A stretch of DNA of 64,000 nt from Alphaproteobacteria bacterium. Its GTDB lineage: Bacteria; Pseudomonadota; Alphaproteobacteria; Rhodobacterales; Rhodobacteraceae. The notes under the pieces were generated by a model. That model worked only from the letters and a program-made list of their open reading frames with translations. It had not been told where the DNA came from and made no database searches. The first letter of the stretch is position 1. Each line of letters begins with the position of its first letter. The stretch covers positions 1-64,000 of the forward strand of contig JAUHWT010000021.1 in the NCBI GenBank assembly GCA_030427145.1, given 5' to 3'. A program made the position numbers and the translations under genes. Below are positions 45,819 to 54,464 of the stretch, in pieces.

Positions 45819-45834
45819 GTTCACAGCTGTGAAC
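45819..45834. promoter_or_regulatory. parS: parS partition site 1
   Basis: GTTCACAGCTGTGAAC, a perfect 16-base palindrome fitting GTTNNCNNNNGNNAAC, the form known for repABC centromere sites bound by RepB. It lies 40 bases past the end of repC, and an identical copy follows. Confidence 0.85.
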
Positions 45835-45855
45835 TTTCGGTCGGATCGTGCAGAA

Positions 45856-45871
45856 GTTCACAGCTGTGAAC
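45856..45871. promoter_or_regulatory. parS: parS partition site 2
   Basis: Identical copy of the 16-base palindrome, 37 bases from the first and two bases from the repC stop. Paired copies would help RepB nucleate the partition complex. Confidence 0.85.
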
Positions 45872-45873
45872 TT

Positions 45874-47079
45874 CTACGCCGCCCTCCTCCGCGCCAGCGC
45901 CTTCACCATCGGAACACAGGAAAACTCCCCATTTCCTGCCCTGATACACAGGCTTCGCAAATAAGCGCCCGGCGATTTTATCTCCTCAAACCGCTCGAGC
46001 ATTGCCGCAATCACGACCGATGCCTCCCCTGCCCCCATCACGCTTTTCGCCTGCATCCAGGCATCACCGGATATTCCCATCATCGGAACACTTCTCTCAG
46101 CAGCCCTCACGAGGTCGTTCATTGACCGAATTCCGTTTTCAGCGAAGGCAGCAATTTCCCGACATGATGACAGAAGAAGTGCCATTGGAACGGATGATCT
46201 TTCATCCGTGGTTCGGTCACTTTTTCGGGTCACAGGTTTACCTCGGGCATCCTCGAAAACCACGACCTGGTCATCGATCCGTTCAGATTCTTTTTCAGAA
46301 CGGTTTATATCTGAACTCTGTATGTGCTGCTCAGAATGAACATCGCTGGTGCTCATTTCCGTTGTTTCGACAGGTGACCGGGCGGCTCTGGTTTCGCTCA
46401 GAATGACTTCCAGTTCTGAGTGAATTGCTTCCAGTTTATCGACCGTCAACTTGCGGCGCAGTGTGCGGGATACCTGGTCGATCAGATTCTCAACAGCGGC
46501 CAAATCCATCTTTTGGGTTTTGGCCTTCCGGCAGTGGTCCACGAGGGCGGTGAGATCCCGGCGCATGAGGCTGATTTGTTCGCGGAGGTATTTAATGCGC
46601 TCGCCCTCGGCCTGGGCCTGTTTCGCAGCTTTGGTGATTTCGGCACCCCGGACAACCAAAGGCGTCAGGTCGAAGCCGTAGCTGGCCTGGATGGGGCCGT
46701 AGCGGCGGCGGTAGCGTTTTCCGTTGGGGCTGTCGCGGCGGGTGATGAGGCCGCTGTCGACCAGTTTGGCGAGGTGGCGCCGCATGGTTGAACAGGGCAT
46801 TCCGTTGAGTCGTCCGCAGATGGATTTGTTCGACGGGAACACGATGAGGTCGCCGGCACCTGGGTCGAGATCCCGGGTCGGATGGAAACTCAAAAGGGCC
46901 TGGAGGACGGCAAGGTCGCGATGGGACAGCCCGAAGGCGGCGCGGCCGGTGGTCAGTTCGCGAAAGACATGCCACTTGTCGACAGCCTCCAGACCGAGGT
47001 CGCCTTCGGTGGGCTTCTGATGTTCCATCAGGGCAGCCGTCACCGTTCGCCGAAACGGCGTTATGGGAATGTAGTGCAT
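45874..47079 (-). CDS. repC: RepC replication initiator
   Basis: About 401 residues from the ATG at 47077-47079. WHVFRELTTGRAAFGLSHRD, LIVFPSNKSICGRLNGMPCS, TMRRHLAKLVDSGLITRRDS and KRYRRRYGPIQASYGFDLTP are conserved RepC features; the C-terminal region SSVPMALLLSSCREIAAF and LRSLCIRAGNGEFSCVPMVK complete it. RepC starts replication, and in this family the origin lies within repC. Expression should be limited by the antisense RNA in the gap to repB. Confidence 0.93.
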   Translation of the reverse strand: MHYIPITPFRRTVTAALMEHQKPTEGDLGLEAVDKWHVFRELTTGRAAFGLSHRDLAVLQALLSFHPTRDLDPGAGDLIVFPSNKSICGRLNGMPCSTMRRHLAKLVDSGLITRRDSPNGKRYRRRYGPIQASYGFDLTPLVVRGAEITKAAKQAQAEGERIKYLREQISLMRRDLTALVDHCRKAKTQKMDLAAVENLIDQVSRTLRRKLTVDKLEAIHSELEVILSETRAARSPVETTEMSTSDVHSEQHIQSSDINRSEKESERIDDQVVVFEDARGKPVTRKSDRTTDERSSVPMALLLSSCREIAAFAENGIRSMNDLVRAAERSVPMMGISGDAWMQAKSVMGAGEASVVIAAMLERFEEIKSPGAYLRSLCIRAGNGEFSCVPMVKALARRRAA

Positions 47080-47128
47080 TTTATGTTCACGAAGACAAAA
47101 AATACCCGCCCGCAGAATCACTTCGGAC

Positions 47129-47157
47129 TTGCGGTTTGCGACTCCGGGGACTAACTT
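47129..47157 (+). promoter_or_regulatory. Promoter of the repABC antisense RNA
   Basis: TTGCGG, a 17-base spacer, TAACTT on the plus strand, opposite to repABC, in the repB-repC gap. Location and spacing agree with counter-transcribed RNA promoters of this plasmid family. Confidence 0.65.
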
Positions 47158-47163
47158 GAGGGT

Positions 47164-47218
47164 GCAAGTATCAAGTTAGGGTCTCGTGGAGCGTTGTCTT
47201 TGCGGGACCTTTTCTTTT
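47164..47218 (+). ncRNA. Counter-transcribed antisense RNA (incompatibility RNA)
   Basis: An RNA of about 55 bases reading against the repC leader, from a plus-strand promoter to the intrinsic terminator. A perfect inverted repeat CTAACTTGA / TCAAGTTAG spans 47151-47179 and on the repC mRNA would form the stem that this RNA counters. By family knowledge it represses repC and sets copy number and incompatibility. The start point is inferred from promoter spacing. Confidence 0.75.
47180..47218 (+). terminator. Intrinsic terminator of the antisense RNA
   Basis: GGTCTCG and CGGGACC pair (one G-U) around a 16-base loop and are followed by TTTTCTTTT. Confidence 0.75.
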
Positions 47219-47255
47219 GCCTGTTATGTGCCTCCTGTGTTTGTTCCGCTCTGCC

Positions 47256-48281
47256 TCAGTCTTCCGTGCGCCTTAACCAGCGCCCGTGAAGTTCGTTAAT
47301 CAATTGTTGTGCCTCCTGGTCGACCCAGTCGGCAAAAGCGCCGCTCTCCAGGCTGATCATCAGACCTTTGGGCGATCTTTTCACCTGGCCGCCTTTTTTG
47401 CCCGCGATGGTCAGGGCGCGGCTTTTGACGCGGGCAGGGGCCGGTGCCGGCTTTTTGGGAGCCGGGGCCCCCAGGGAGTTCTCCACGGCCAGGAAGGCCT
47501 TGACGGAGATGTCCTCCTCCTCGGACGGCTCAGCGCCGCTCAGGACCGCGCTGGCGGCCTCCAGGTGGGTTTTCTCAGCGACCTCCACCATGCGGTCAGG
47601 GGAAACACCGGTGTCCGCCATCACCTTGCCCAGTGCCTCCCAGCGGGGACGGCCTATGCCGTGGGCGGCCCCGATGGCGCGGATGAGATCCTCGCCCACG
47701 GATTCAACCACGGCGAGCGCCATCGAAATCGATGACTTGGTGACCGTCAGGACCTCCGCCACCTGGGACTGGGTCCCGAACCCGCTATCGATGAGTTCCC
47801 GCGCAAACAGGGCCTTCTCGATGAAGGAGAGATCCCGGCGCGCCATGTTCTCGGAAATCTGGGCGCGCAGGGCGCTTTTGTCATCCATGCTGGCGACGAG
47901 CGCCTTGACCTTGGTGACCTTGTCGGAAAGCCGAATGGCTTCCAGACGTCGACGGCCATAGACCAGCAGGTAACGGTCGGGATCGGCGGGATGACGGCGG
48001 ACCAGAATCGGAACGGTCTGGCCGTTGGCCTCAATCGCGTCGCGCAGATCAATTACATCATCGGGATCCAGCCGGTCCGTCAGGCGGTCATCGACAATCG
48101 CGCCTGGATCCAACTCCCAGACATGGTGGCCGTCCACGGCATCACGGGCCGAGCGCAGGGCGCGGTTGCTCGACATCATGGAGGACGTCGTGGCCGGGGA
48201 GGGCGGACTGGTCCCCGCCGGTTTGCCCGATGCGGCAAGGTTGTCGAGCATCGACATGCGTTTGCGTTTGCTGGTGGTCAT
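47256..48281 (-). CDS. repB: RepB, ParB-type partition protein
   Basis: 341 residues. ParB core: IEANGQTVPILVRRHPADPD, YLLVYGRRRLEAIRLSDKVT, RAQISENMARRDLSFIEKAL and the helix-turn-helix QSQVAEVLTVTKSSISMAL. It binds parS and works with RepA to segregate the plasmid. The start overlaps the repA stop as ATGA. Confidence 0.95.
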   Translation of the reverse strand: MTTSKRKRMSMLDNLAASGKPAGTSPPSPATTSSMMSSNRALRSARDAVDGHHVWELDPGAIVDDRLTDRLDPDDVIDLRDAIEANGQTVPILVRRHPADPDRYLLVYGRRRLEAIRLSDKVTKVKALVASMDDKSALRAQISENMARRDLSFIEKALFARELIDSGFGTQSQVAEVLTVTKSSISMALAVVESVGEDLIRAIGAAHGIGRPRWEALGKVMADTGVSPDRMVEVAEKTHLEAASAVLSGAEPSEEEDISVKAFLAVENSLGAPAPKKPAPAPARVKSRALTIAGKKGGQVKRSPKGLMISLESGAFADWVDQEAQQLINELHGRWLRRTED

Positions 48282-49468
48282 GTGCGCCCCCAGGTTTTCT
48301 GAATCAGCTGTCCAATTTCGTCGTTCACCGCGTTCAGGCTCTCAATGGCCCGGTCATAGGTGGACCGGGTGAAGGCGCTGCGTTCGACCTCGTACAGGGT
48401 CTGTTTGGTCAGGCCCGCATCGGAAATTGCGGTTGATTTCAGCATCTGGGCGTTCAGCACCTTTTCGCCGTACATGGTGCGCAAAAACGCCACGATCCGG
48501 TTCTGGGGGGCGTCGGCCGGTTCATACCGGGTGAGCAGATAGCGCATCCAGTCATGGGACATGTCGGCACCGCTCTCGGCGATCACGTCCATCAGATCGG
48601 CGGTCATGCGGAGAAACTGGCTCATTGACATGACGTCAAGCATTTCCGGGTGGATGGTCACCAGCACGCCGGTGGCGGCCGACAGGGCCGACATGGTGAG
48701 AAACCCGAGTTGCGGGGGGCAGTCCACCACGACCACATCATAGTCATCATCAACCTGGGAGAGAGCCTCCTTGACCCGGAAAAAGAACAGCCCCGCATTG
48801 CCCTGGGCGAGGGCGCGGGGGGTAACATGCTCAAATTCCATCAGTTCCAGGTTGCCTGGCACCAGATCGAGGTTGGGAATGTAGGTTTTTCGGATCACCG
48901 ATTTAATCGGAGCGGGATCATCGTAGCGAATCGCGTCGTAAAGCGTTCCGCCGCCGTCGCGCAGGTCGAATTCCGGCTGAACCCCGTGAAGGGCGGTCAG
49001 CGATGCCTGGGGATCGAGGTCGATGGCGAGGACCCGGTAGCCCTTCAGCGCCAACCTCTGGGCCAGATGCGCGGAGGTGGTCGTCTTGCCCGAGCCGCCC
49101 TTGAAGTTCATCACGCCGATGACCTGCATGTGGTCGCCGTCGCGCCGACCGGGGAGGTAATCCCCCGGATTCCGGGCCGTCTTTTCGAGCAGGACCCGTA
49201 ATTCCTGAATGTTTTCAGCGGAGTAATGCCGTCGATTGCCCGGCGTCAGCTCAGGCGAGGGGCCTTTGCCATCCAGGTGAAGTTTTCGCAGGTAGGAGTC
49301 GTTGACGCCAAGTAGGGTCGCCGCCTCACCGGAGGTGAATTTCCGCATGTTCTTTTCCGCATCCGGCGGAAACATGCTTTCACGCTGCGAATGAAGCTGG
49401 GACGCCAGCCACTCGGAGTGTTGACGAATGACCGCATTGAGGTCTTCATGCGCAAAAGTCTTGTTCAT
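48278..49468 (-). CDS. repA: RepA, ParA-type partition ATPase
   Basis: 396 residues. An N-terminal DNA-binding segment (SGEAATLLGVNDSYLRKLHL) precedes the ParA ATPase: deviant Walker A VMNFKGGSGKTTTSAHLA, switch LAIDLDPQASLTALHG, Walker B VVVVDCPPQLGFLT. It segregates the plasmid and autorepresses the operon. Confidence 0.95.
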   Translation of the reverse strand: MNKTFAHEDLNAVIRQHSEWLASQLHSQRESMFPPDAEKNMRKFTSGEAATLLGVNDSYLRKLHLDGKGPSPELTPGNRRHYSAENIQELRVLLEKTARNPGDYLPGRRDGDHMQVIGVMNFKGGSGKTTTSAHLAQRLALKGYRVLAIDLDPQASLTALHGVQPEFDLRDGGGTLYDAIRYDDPAPIKSVIRKTYIPNLDLVPGNLELMEFEHVTPRALAQGNAGLFFFRVKEALSQVDDDYDVVVVDCPPQLGFLTMSALSAATGVLVTIHPEMLDVMSMSQFLRMTADLMDVIAESGADMSHDWMRYLLTRYEPADAPQNRIVAFLRTMYGEKVLNAQMLKSTAISDAGLTKQTLYEVERSAFTRSTYDRAIESLNAVNDEIGQLIQKTWGRT

Positions 49469-49481
49469 CTGCTCTCTCGCC

Positions 49482-49498
49482 CCGTGACGTGTTCACGG
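49482..49498. promoter_or_regulatory. Inverted repeat before repA, candidate RepA operator
   Basis: CCGTGA, five bases, TCACGG, 14 bases upstream of the repA start. RepA proteins of this family repress their promoter through such dyads. Seen directly; the role is inferred. Confidence 0.5.
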
Positions 49499-50045
49499 AA
49501 AATGACGTTTATCGCCACTGTTTCGTGACTATTGCCGAATGATCGGGATTCGCGCAAGGCTTTTTCCAGATTTGGTGGACCAGGGTTTTGTTGGCACTAC
49601 GGTAGTTTGGGTGTGATTGTTCATCCAAACCACCGTCCAACGCCCGGATTCCGGGCCTGATGGCGATGGTCGCCATCACCCTCCGCGCGACTTTGGGGCA
49701 GGGGAGGGGACTACACATCAACAGGCGGATCCCTTCAAGGATATACCCGCATCCGGGGCGTCGGGCAGGGATTTCCGGCAGGGCGGGGTGGCAGAACGGG
49801 CCAGGGGTCTGGCAGGCCGGGCCAATACCGGGAGCCTGTCGCCCGAATAGTGTCAGGTCATCGACCAGGGGGGGGCAGGCCTCTCCACCAACCGGGAGGT
49901 ATGGCGGTGACTGGCACATCAGAAACACTTCGCGTCCCGCTTGAGCGGTTCGCTGTTTCGGGCGGCGCGGTGCCTTTCCGGTGCGGTCGATGGACGGGCG
50001 CGGAGTGCGTTGCGTCAAATCCAACTACCGGAATGGAGATCTGAC
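49499..50045. other. Hairpin-rich gap upstream of repA
   Basis: No convincing gene. Holds the repA promoter region and two perfect hairpins back to back: GCCCGG-ATT-CCGGGC (49642-49656) and GATGGCGA-TGG-TCGCCATC (49659-49677), then G-rich sequence. A frame on the minus strand across here lacks a ribosome site. The right end leads into the hydrolase gene with GGAG before its ATG. Confidence 0.45.
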
Positions 50046-50912
50046 ATGGACCATGAGACTGAGCATAAACGCGGGGCAGTCTGCGGCTGTGGCTGCGGCG
50101 CAACCCCTGAGCGGGTGGATAGGGCGCGGCGGCGTCTGATTGCCGGCGCGACGGCCGCTGGGGCCGCGGCGGCTGTTGGCGGGCCGTCCGCTGCCGCGAC
50201 GCCGGAGGCGCGGGCGCTTTACGCGGATCCCGAGGAGCCGGGTCTGCCGCAGATGGACATGGAAATCGTGCCGGGTCGCACAGCGCTTGTGGTTGTTGAT
50301 CCGCAGGTGGACTTTCTCGACGAGAACGGAGTGGCCTGGGGTGTGGTCGGCGAGAGCGTGAGTGAACAGGGCGTTGTCGACAACCTGGAGAAATTGTTCG
50401 TCGCCGCGAAGTCAGCCGGGATGCCGGTCGTGGTGTCGCCGCATTACTACTACCCGCAGGACCACCGGTGGCAGTTTGAGGGCACGCTTGAACGCGTGAT
50501 GCACGGCATTCACATGTTTGACCGCAAGGATCCCCTGGATCTCGAAGGGTTTGAGGGATCGGGTGCGGACTGGATGCCGCAGTACAAAAAATACATCGAG
50601 GATGGTGAGACCATTGTTTGCTCGCCCCACAAGGTCTACGGACCGGAGCAGAACGATCTCGTTCTCCAGCTGCGCAAGATCGGCATGGACAAGGTGATCC
50701 TTGCGGGCATGTCGGCCAATCTCTGCGTGGAGAGCCACATGCGGGAACTGTTGGAGACCGGTTTTGAGGTTGCGGTTATTCGTGATGCTACCGCCGGTGC
50801 CAAGGTGCCCGAAGGTGATGGCTATCTCGCCGCGCTGATCAACTTCCGCATGATCGCCAATGCCGTCTGGTGGACCGACGATGCCGTGAAACGCATCGGA
50901 AGCGCCGTGTAA
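50046..50912 (+). CDS. Tat-exported isochorismatase-like cysteine hydrolase
   Basis: 288 residues. A cysteine-rich leader GAVCGCGCGATPE and a twin-arginine-type signal (DRARRRLIAGATAAGAAAAV) precede the hydrolase. Catalytic triad: Asp in VVVDPQVDFLDENGV, Lys in CSPHKVYGPEQNDL, Cys in AGMSANLCVESHMRELL. The enzyme class is clear, the substrate unknown. Export is unusual for this family. A YHS-domain gene follows after about 48 bases. Confidence 0.85.
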   Translation: MDHETEHKRGAVCGCGCGATPERVDRARRRLIAGATAAGAAAAVGGPSAAATPEARALYADPEEPGLPQMDMEIVPGRTALVVVDPQVDFLDENGVAWGVVGESVSEQGVVDNLEKLFVAAKSAGMPVVVSPHYYYPQDHRWQFEGTLERVMHGIHMFDRKDPLDLEGFEGSGADWMPQYKKYIEDGETIVCSPHKVYGPEQNDLVLQLRKIGMDKVILAGMSANLCVESHMRELLETGFEVAVIRDATAGAKVPEGDGYLAALINFRMIANAVWWTDDAVKRIGSAV

Positions 50913-50960
50913 CCGCAGACCGCACCGTTTTTCCAAATCTCCCCAAAAAAGGTATCTGAC

Positions 50961-51440
50961 ATGAAACCCTCCGTTTTTGCATCGGCGCTTTGCGTCTCCC
51001 TCGCCGTGTCGACCGGCGTCTTCGCCGCTGATGAGTACAACGTGACAAACGGCCTGACCCTGACCGGCAATCCGCTTGGCATGCATGGCGTCGATCCCGT
51101 GTCGATGTTCGATGGCGATGCGCCGCAAACCGGTGACGCGGTTCATGTCACCACCCACGACGGTGTCGATTACTACTTCGCCAGTGAGGAGGCGCAGCAG
51201 ACATTCGAGGCCGATCCGGCGGCGTACCTGCCGCAGTTTGGCGGCTTCTGCGCCTTTGGCGTCTTTGTCGGCAAGAAGCTTGACGGGGATGTCCGCTATG
51301 CCGACATCGTGGATGGCAAGCTATACCTCTTCGTCAATGCCGCGATCTTCGAGAAGTACCTCGAGAACAGCGAAGAAGTGATCCAGGTGGCGCATGAAAC
51401 ATGGCCTGGCATTTCCGCGACCCCGATTGGTGATCTTTGA
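50961..51440 (+). CDS. Secreted YHS-domain protein
   Basis: 159 residues. Signal peptide SVFASALCVSLAVSTGVFAA. YHS-like core: MHGVDPVSMF, DGVDYYFASEEAQQTFEADP, AAYLPQFGGFCAFGVFVGKK. YHS domains are linked to metal or small-ligand sensing in the periplasm; the single Cys in GGFCAFG is the usual position. It probably forms a set with the upstream exported hydrolase. Confidence 0.85.
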   Translation: MKPSVFASALCVSLAVSTGVFAADEYNVTNGLTLTGNPLGMHGVDPVSMFDGDAPQTGDAVHVTTHDGVDYYFASEEAQQTFEADPAAYLPQFGGFCAFGVFVGKKLDGDVRYADIVDGKLYLFVNAAIFEKYLENSEEVIQVAHETWPGISATPIGDL

Positions 51441-51531
51441 GCCCGGGACCCGCAGTGACTTTTCCTGCGTCCGGAGGCAATACCGGGCGCATTTTTTCCG
51501 CTCCCTGAAACTGGAGAGAAGGTCCACTGAG

Positions 51532-52188
51532 ATGACACGTATTCTGAGAGTAGATGCCAGCGCGCGGGGTGAGCGATCGCTGTCCCGCCAGCTTGGAAAC
51601 CGGTTTGTTGATGAATGGCTGGCGCGCGAGCCCGGCATTGAGGTTGTTGCGCGGGACGTCGGGCGAAACCCGCCGCCGTTTATTTCCGAGGCATGGATCG
51701 CGGCGGTCTTCAGCGCCGGGATGACCGCGGAGCAGCGGGATCTGACAAAGGTTTCAGACGAACTGATCGCGGAGGTGGTGGCGGCCGATGTCATCGTGAT
51801 CACGACACCAATGTACAATTACGGGATGCCCGCGGCGCTGAAGGCCTGGTTCGATCAGGTTGTGCGGGTCAACAGGACGTTTACCTTTGATCTCGCCCGG
51901 GGTGACCGGCCACTGGAGCCGGTTCTGTCCGGCAAGCTGGTGGTCGTGCTGACCTCATGCGGCGAGTTTGGTTTCGAAGAGGGTGGACTCAATGAGGGTG
52001 GTGACAACCTGGTGCCGCATCTGAGGTTCGCGTCGCGCTACCTTGGGATGTCGGAGTTTTACCATGTTGGCATCGAGTATCAGGAGTTTGGCGACCATCG
52101 GCATGAGGCGTCGAAGCAGGCGGCTTCGCTGGCGGCTGGTGAACTGGCGGCCCGGCTGGCAGGGCCGATGGCAAGTCAGGTGGCGTGA
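51532..52188 (+). CDS. azoR: FMN-dependent NADH-azoreductase
   Basis: About 218 residues from the ATG at 51532. ILRVDASARGERSLSRQLGN holds the FMN phosphate site, ITTPMYNYGMPAALKAWFDQ the flavin isoalloxazine site and TSCGEFGFEEGG the later loop, all typical of AzoR. It reduces quinones and azo compounds by two electrons. It lies among other quinone-handling genes. Confidence 0.9.
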   Translation: MTRILRVDASARGERSLSRQLGNRFVDEWLAREPGIEVVARDVGRNPPPFISEAWIAAVFSAGMTAEQRDLTKVSDELIAEVVAADVIVITTPMYNYGMPAALKAWFDQVVRVNRTFTFDLARGDRPLEPVLSGKLVVVLTSCGEFGFEEGGLNEGGDNLVPHLRFASRYLGMSEFYHVGIEYQEFGDHRHEASKQAASLAAGELAARLAGPMASQVA

Positions 52189-52300
52189 CGTGTCGGCAGG
52201 CCGGGAGAGCCGTCAGACCTGCGCCTGAAACCGAATTATATCCGAAACCCGAAAACTGAACTCAAAAATCGGCTGAATATTTGCGAAATCACATGTGTTA

Positions 52301-52336
52301 GGTCGATCCCAACGCAATGGATCGAAAGGATCGACC
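52301..52336 (+). promoter_or_regulatory. Hairpin covering the ribosome site of the quinone oxidoreductase gene
   Basis: GGTCGATCC and GGATCGACC form a perfect nine-base stem one base before the ATG at 52338. The AAAGGA ribosome site overlaps the right arm. Translation would need the stem to open. Confidence 0.55.
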
Positions 52337-52337
52337 G

Positions 52338-53324
52338 ATGAAAGCCATGGCTCTTGCTGAATATGGACCCAAAGCACCGTTCTCGCAGGTGGACCTGCCC
52401 CGCCCGTCCCCGGATGCGGGGCAGGTGATCGTTCGCGTTCAGGCGACGAGCGTCAACACCATCGACACGATGATCCGCGGCATGGGGACCGATTTGGCCT
52501 TTTCGCCCGCGACGCCCGCCGTACTGGGGATGGATTTCGCCGGCACGGTTGAGGAGGTTGGTGAGGGTGTGACCGAATTCGCGGTTGGCGATGAGGTCTA
52601 TGGCTGCGCCGGTGGTCTGGCGGATCTTCAGGGCGCGCTTGCGGAATACATGCCTGCGGATGTCAGGCTGATCGCGCGCAAGCCGAAGTCGCTGTCCATG
52701 CGTGAGGCGGCGGCCATCCCGCTGGTCGGTATTACGGCTTATGAAGGGCTCCAGCGTGCCGGTGTGAAAAAGGGGCAGAAGGTGCTTGTCCATGGCGGGT
52801 CCGGCGGTGTGGGCCATATCGGCGTGCAGCTGGCCCGTGCCTTCGGCGCGGAAGTTTTTGCCACCGACACCGGAGAGCAGCGTCTGTCGGTGGTGCGTGA
52901 CCTCGGTGCCGAGCCGATCGATTTTAAGGCCGATACCGTTGAGGAGTATGTGGCGAAACACACGGATGGCGCCGGTTTCGATGCGGTGCTGGACACTGTG
53001 GGTGCCGGCAACCTGACAAACTCTTTTAATGCGGTTGCCCTGAACGGCCATGTGGCCACCACCCTGGCACTGGCCGAGCTTGACCTGTCACCGGCTCACC
53101 TCAAAGGCGCGTCGCTGCATGTGGTGTTCATGCTGATACCGATGCTGCACGACACGGGCCGTGCGGAACATGGCGCGATCCTGGCGGAACTTGCCGGGCT
53201 CGCTGAAAGCGGCGCATTGAAGCCGGTGGTCGATGAAGCCCGTTTTGAGCTCGCCGAAGTCGGTGCGGCCTACGATCACCTTACCGGCGGCAAGGCCATC
53301 GGCAAGGTCGTGATCGACGTATAG
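52338..53324 (+). CDS. Quinone oxidoreductase-like NADP-dependent dehydrogenase
   Basis: About 328 residues. Zinc-independent MDR family: VLGMDFAGTVEEVGEGVTEF, GDEVYGCAGGL, KVLVHGGSGGVGHIGVQLAR with the NADP loop, and VLDTVGAGNL. No zinc-binding cysteine set. It reduces quinones or enones. An alternative start at 52317 would add seven residues but has no ribosome site. A strong double hairpin follows the stop. Confidence 0.9.
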   Translation: MKAMALAEYGPKAPFSQVDLPRPSPDAGQVIVRVQATSVNTIDTMIRGMGTDLAFSPATPAVLGMDFAGTVEEVGEGVTEFAVGDEVYGCAGGLADLQGALAEYMPADVRLIARKPKSLSMREAAAIPLVGITAYEGLQRAGVKKGQKVLVHGGSGGVGHIGVQLARAFGAEVFATDTGEQRLSVVRDLGAEPIDFKADTVEEYVAKHTDGAGFDAVLDTVGAGNLTNSFNAVALNGHVATTLALAELDLSPAHLKGASLHVVFMLIPMLHDTGRAEHGAILAELAGLAESGALKPVVDEARFELAEVGAAYDHLTGGKAIGKVVIDV

Positions 53325-53332
53325 GAGGGCAG

Positions 53333-53398
53333 GCGGGGTCCACATTTTGGTGTGGGCCCCGCGCCCGTTAACCTGGTGACCGGCCGTCCCGGCCGGTC
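53333..53398. terminator. Bidirectional pair of hairpins between convergent genes
   Basis: Stem 1 GCGGGGTCCACA / TGTGGGCCCCGC (53333-53362, one G-U) and stem 2 GACCGGCC / GGCCGGTC (53378-53398) lie between the stops of two convergent genes. Confidence 0.55.
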
Positions 53399-53413
53399 GA
53401 CGGGGCCCGCGTC

Positions 53414-54313
53414 CTAATTCAGCTGGTCCGGCAGCTGCGCCGTTTGGCTCCATTGCCGGGGGGACTGGCCGTACATCCGTCTGAATTCGCGGCTGAACTG
53501 GGAGGCGCTTTGATACCCCACGTCCCAGGCCGCCTCGGAAACGGTTTTACCTTCAGCGATCATCATCGCCGCGTTGTTCAGGCGCATCGATTTCACAAAC
53601 TGGATTGGGGACATTGTCGTGGCTTCCCTGAAACGTCGGTGAAAGACGGCCCGGCTCATCCCCACATGCCCGGCCATGTCGTCGATTGTGACCTGATCCC
53701 TGAGATGGTTCGAGAGATATTCGATGGTCCGGGCGATCTCGTTGCCGACACCAAAGGCGCGTCTTGCCGCAGCCCCGGCACCGCCCGTGAGAACCGCATA
53801 ATAGATCTCGCGCAGGCGCCCAGGTCCGAGCACCGCCGCAGCCACGGGACTGTCGAGCAGCTCCAGAAGCCTGAGAAGCGCCTGAGTGAAGCCGTCATCC
53901 CAGTCGGCGAGGGCCAGAGCCGATGCGGATGAGGCCTGGGACCGTGTGGTGCCACCGGCCACGGTTTCGATCTCAATGGCAAGTTCGCGCATGAGCCGTG
54001 GATCCAGAGTGATCACCACACCAATCAGGGGATCCTCAGTGGACGCCTGTGGCGTGCCCGCCTCGACCGGCAGGGTCATGGGACACAGCAGGTATTTATC
54101 GCTGCCGTAGACGTGGTGTTCACCGTCCAGCACCGCCTCCTTGGTGCCGTTGAGAATGGCCACGACCGTGGGCTGGTAGACCGCAGGCACGCAGGGCATG
54201 GCCTCGGTCACCCGAAACATCTGAACGCCCTTCAGAGCGGTTTCGACAAGGCCCGCTTCCGGCAGATGACGCTCGATGAGGTTTTTGATCCGTTCTTTGC
54301 TCATGCCGTCCAT
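53414..54313 (-). CDS. AraC-family transcriptional regulator
   Basis: About 299 residues, start taken at the ATG at 54311-54313 (MDGMSKERIKNLIERHLPEA); a longer TTG start is possible. N-terminal AraC-type cupin (AVYQPTVVAILNGTKEAVLD) and C-terminal double helix-turn-helix: VTIDDMAGHVGMSRAVFHRR, FREATTMSPIQFVKSMRLNN, VSEAAWDVGYQSASQFSREF. It is divergent from the SDR gene, which is its likely target. Confidence 0.92.
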   Translation of the reverse strand: MDGMSKERIKNLIERHLPEAGLVETALKGVQMFRVTEAMPCVPAVYQPTVVAILNGTKEAVLDGEHHVYGSDKYLLCPMTLPVEAGTPQASTEDPLIGVVITLDPRLMRELAIEIETVAGGTTRSQASSASALALADWDDGFTQALLRLLELLDSPVAAAVLGPGRLREIYYAVLTGGAGAAARRAFGVGNEIARTIEYLSNHLRDQVTIDDMAGHVGMSRAVFHRRFREATTMSPIQFVKSMRLNNAAMMIAEGKTVSEAAWDVGYQSASQFSREFRRMYGQSPRQWSQTAQLPDQLN

Positions 54314-54464
54314 TAGGTCGAAGAGTTTCACCTTTGCAATGGGGTTGAGACGATTGGGCAAGTAAATGAGAGGATATCGCCTGTTTTCCTGTCGTGCGGG
54401 TTTCTAATTGTGTTCCAGACATCAACACCCCACAGCGCCGGCCTTGGCCGGCAGGAGACAGAAA

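Noticed and set aside
45819..45871. Reading the repeated palindromes as a two-unit CRISPR-like repeat
   Set aside because: Only two copies, perfect dyads, and placement beside repC fit parS.
45450..46125. Short plus frames across the parS region
   Set aside because: They run through the parS palindromes and opposite repC; no coding signal.
49509..50024. 171-residue minus frame upstream of repA
   Set aside because: Pro/Arg-rich, no ribosome site, crosses two perfect hairpins; looks non-coding.
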